Positions 62,973-64,000 of a stretch of 64,000 nt of DNA are shown here, one piece after another. Both the position numbers and the translations under genes were made by a program. The stretch comes from an uncultured Synergistales bacterium (GTDB taxonomy: Bacteria > Synergistota > Synergistia > Synergistales > Aminobacteriaceae). The stretch covers positions 62,001-126,000 of the forward strand of contig CAJOMU010000007.1 in the NCBI GenBank assembly GCA_905235735.1. Direction: 5' to 3'. Numbering within the stretch: the first letter of the stretch is position 1; each line of letters starts with the position of its first letter. The notes below the pieces were generated by a model. It ran no database searches. It was not told the DNA's origin and was given only the letters and a program-made list of their open reading frames with translations.

Positions 62973-63727
62973 TGATGAAATTTTTTCTTAACAGACGGCG
63001 CAAAATAGGAAGGAAGCCGATGGAATTCAAGCATATACTTCCGAACATGGTTACGAGCGGAAATTTGCTCTGTGGATTGTTCTCATTAATTCTCGTTCTT
63101 CATGGAAGGGTTGTACCTGCGGCATGGCTAATATTCTTTGCGGTCATATTCGACGGGTTTGACGGGAAGGTCGCTCGAATGCTTGGAGGAGGTTCGCAGT
63201 TTGGACTTGAATTTGACAGTCTTGCGGATTTAGTGAGCTTTGGAGTTGCACCGTCTATATTGCTGTATCAGGTTTCAGTGAGGAGCTTGTACATCATCGG
63301 TGTGGTTGCGGCGGCATTCTTTGCATTGTGTGTAGCATTAAGGCTCGCAAGGTTTAATGTCGTTCATGTGCCCGGCCCTTTTCAGGGACTACCGTGTCCA
63401 GCAGGAGGATTATTCGTGTCATCATTCGTGATTTCAGGATTGAATTTGCCTGCATGGGTTATGCTTATTGTGCTTGTGTGTACAGGACTGTTAATGATTT
63501 CGAGTATACCCTACGCTAATATGAAGAAGCTGACGAAGAAGAGTGCGAATAAGACGAAATGCTTTGCGTTATTATCGTTATTTGCATTATCGTTTGTGTT
63601 TCTGAAGAGACATGCACCGTTGTTTCTGTTCACGATGTATATTGTGAGCGGATTGATTCGATTTGACTGGGGTAACTGGTTATTGAGGCCAGAAGCACGA
63701 GATGAGGCAATAGAAACGAAACACTAG
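62972..63727 (+). CDS. pssA: CDP-diacylglycerol-serine O-phosphatidyltransferase
   Basis: 251 aa (or 235 aa). The CDP-alcohol phosphotransferase motif reads DGFDGKVARMLGGGSQFG then EFDSLADLVSFG, with all catalytic Asp residues, and six to eight membrane helices follow. It makes phosphatidylserine for Psd. Start alternatives: GTG 62972 or ATG 62975, overlapping psd, or ATG 63020 behind AGGAAGG, which matches the family start (EFKHILPNMVT). Confidence 0.94.
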   Translation: MMKFFLNRRRKIGRKPMEFKHILPNMVTSGNLLCGLFSLILVLHGRVVPAAWLIFFAVIFDGFDGKVARMLGGGSQFGLEFDSLADLVSFGVAPSILLYQVSVRSLYIIGVVAAAFFALCVALRLARFNVVHVPGPFQGLPCPAGGLFVSSFVISGLNLPAWVMLIVLVCTGLLMISSIPYANMKKLTKKSANKTKCFALLSLFALSFVFLKRHAPLFLFTMYIVSGLIRFDWGNWLLRPEARDEAIETKH

Positions 63728-63743
63728 AATGAAATCAAAATTG

Positions 63744-63784
63744 CAGGCTCGCAGAAAAATTTGCGGGTCTGTTTTTTTTTTTTT
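63744..63784 (+). terminator. Terminator of the fba-gyrA-psd-pssA transcript
   Basis: CAGGCTCGCA and TGCGGGTCTG pair over 10 bp (G-U included) around an 8-nt loop, followed by a long T run. Confidence 0.9.
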
Positions 63785-63797
63785 CCATTTTTATTAA

Positions 63798-64000
63798 TCA
63801 AAAGTTACTGAGTATATCTGTATTTCTTATTACAGCGTTTTTATCAGTCGCATAAAAAGCATCCATATTCCTTGTGTTAATCTTTCTGTCAGCAAGACCG
63901 CGATTTATTTTGCAAGTATATTCTTCTTTGGATCGTGTGTAGTAGTGATTGATTCGTATTGTCTCGTGGTGCACTTCTTTTGTGAAGGCTTCCTCGATTA
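63798..64000 (-). CDS. Glycosyltransferase, C-terminal fragment (runs off the window)
   Basis: An open minus-strand frame enters at 64000 and stops at 63800-63798, giving 67 residues: FTKEVHHETIRINHYYTRSK, then EEYTCKINRGLADRK and a polar end DILSNF. INHYYTRSKEEY with a following K-RG block resembles the C-terminal part of GT92/GT2-like transferases found in polysaccharide loci. Only the tail is visible, so the sugar and acceptor are unknown. It converges on pssA. Confidence 0.5.
   Translation of the reverse strand, partial: IEEAFTKEVHHETIRINHYYTRSKEEYTCKINRGLADRKINTRNMDAFYATDKNAVIRNTDILSNF

Overview
The window looks like chromosomal DNA of a host- or gut-associated member of the Synergistetes (Synergistaceae-like), AT-rich (my impression, not computed). 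The clearest marker is the C-terminus of the 38463 protease: a GGGC-containing linker, one hydrophobic helix and an RRRKK tail, the Synerg-CTERM sorting signal. An LpxL-type acyltransferase and a patatin with a C-terminal outer-membrane barrel show a diderm envelope. An oxygen/NO-reducing flavodiiron protein and the metabolic genes fit a fermentative anaerobe.

Layout. 1-6.4 kb: partial MATE exporter, FkbM methyltransferase behind its own promoter and a leader hairpin, orphan citrate-lyase ligase, tRNA-Ser(UGA), LarE, a prepilin peptidase pair, an LpxL/YqgF pair. 6.5-13.5 kb: CheX, a type Vd patatin autotransporter, a VapBC-like pair, then proS-comB-larC. 13.5-18.4 kb: a decayed zinc-ribbon/RtcB chimera, an HscC-like Hsp70 translationally linked to a J-like/LRR protein, and a Sel1-repeat protein. 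18.5-26.5 kb: valS with threonine aldolase, a trehalose PTS permease plus phosphotrehalase, folK.

26.5-32.5 kb is an accessory island. It opens with three tandem, strongly diverged copies of a ~327-bp cassette. Each copy has an extended -10 promoter, a ~75-nt leader with a hairpin whose loop pairs with a downstream segment (a pseudoknot supported by compensatory changes), an ORF for a 43-46-residue basic/hydrophobic peptide, a 3' hairpin and a convergent extended -10 promoter on the other strand. I recognise no family; the layout resembles a type I toxin-antitoxin array and is the best candidate for an undescribed system. Next come a single-polypeptide type ISP restriction-modification enzyme, a minimal Phd-tail/Doc pair and the remains of an acetolactate decarboxylase-like gene.

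32.7-38.4 kb: a tatB-tatA-tatC operon followed by a flavodiiron-rubredoxin protein that itself carries a twin-arginine signal, preceded on the same strand by nagA and a MATE exporter with an attenuator-like leader. 38.4-56.6 kb: two papain-like surface proteases (one Synerg-CTERM, one with eight Ig-like repeats), a PQQ-type propeller protein with an M13 peptidase, a cytidylate-kinase-like protein, a catalytically degenerate CCA-enzyme homologue, mnmE, an exported FAD oxidoreductase and ilvBN. 56.6-64 kb: purC-purF, tRNA-Leu(UAG), fba, gyrA, psd-pssA, and the 3' end of a glycosyltransferase.

Many genes start with TTG after a good Shine-Dalgarno. At least one (tatB, CTG) appears to use a rarer codon. 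TGnTATAAT extended -10 promoters recur in intergenic DNA.
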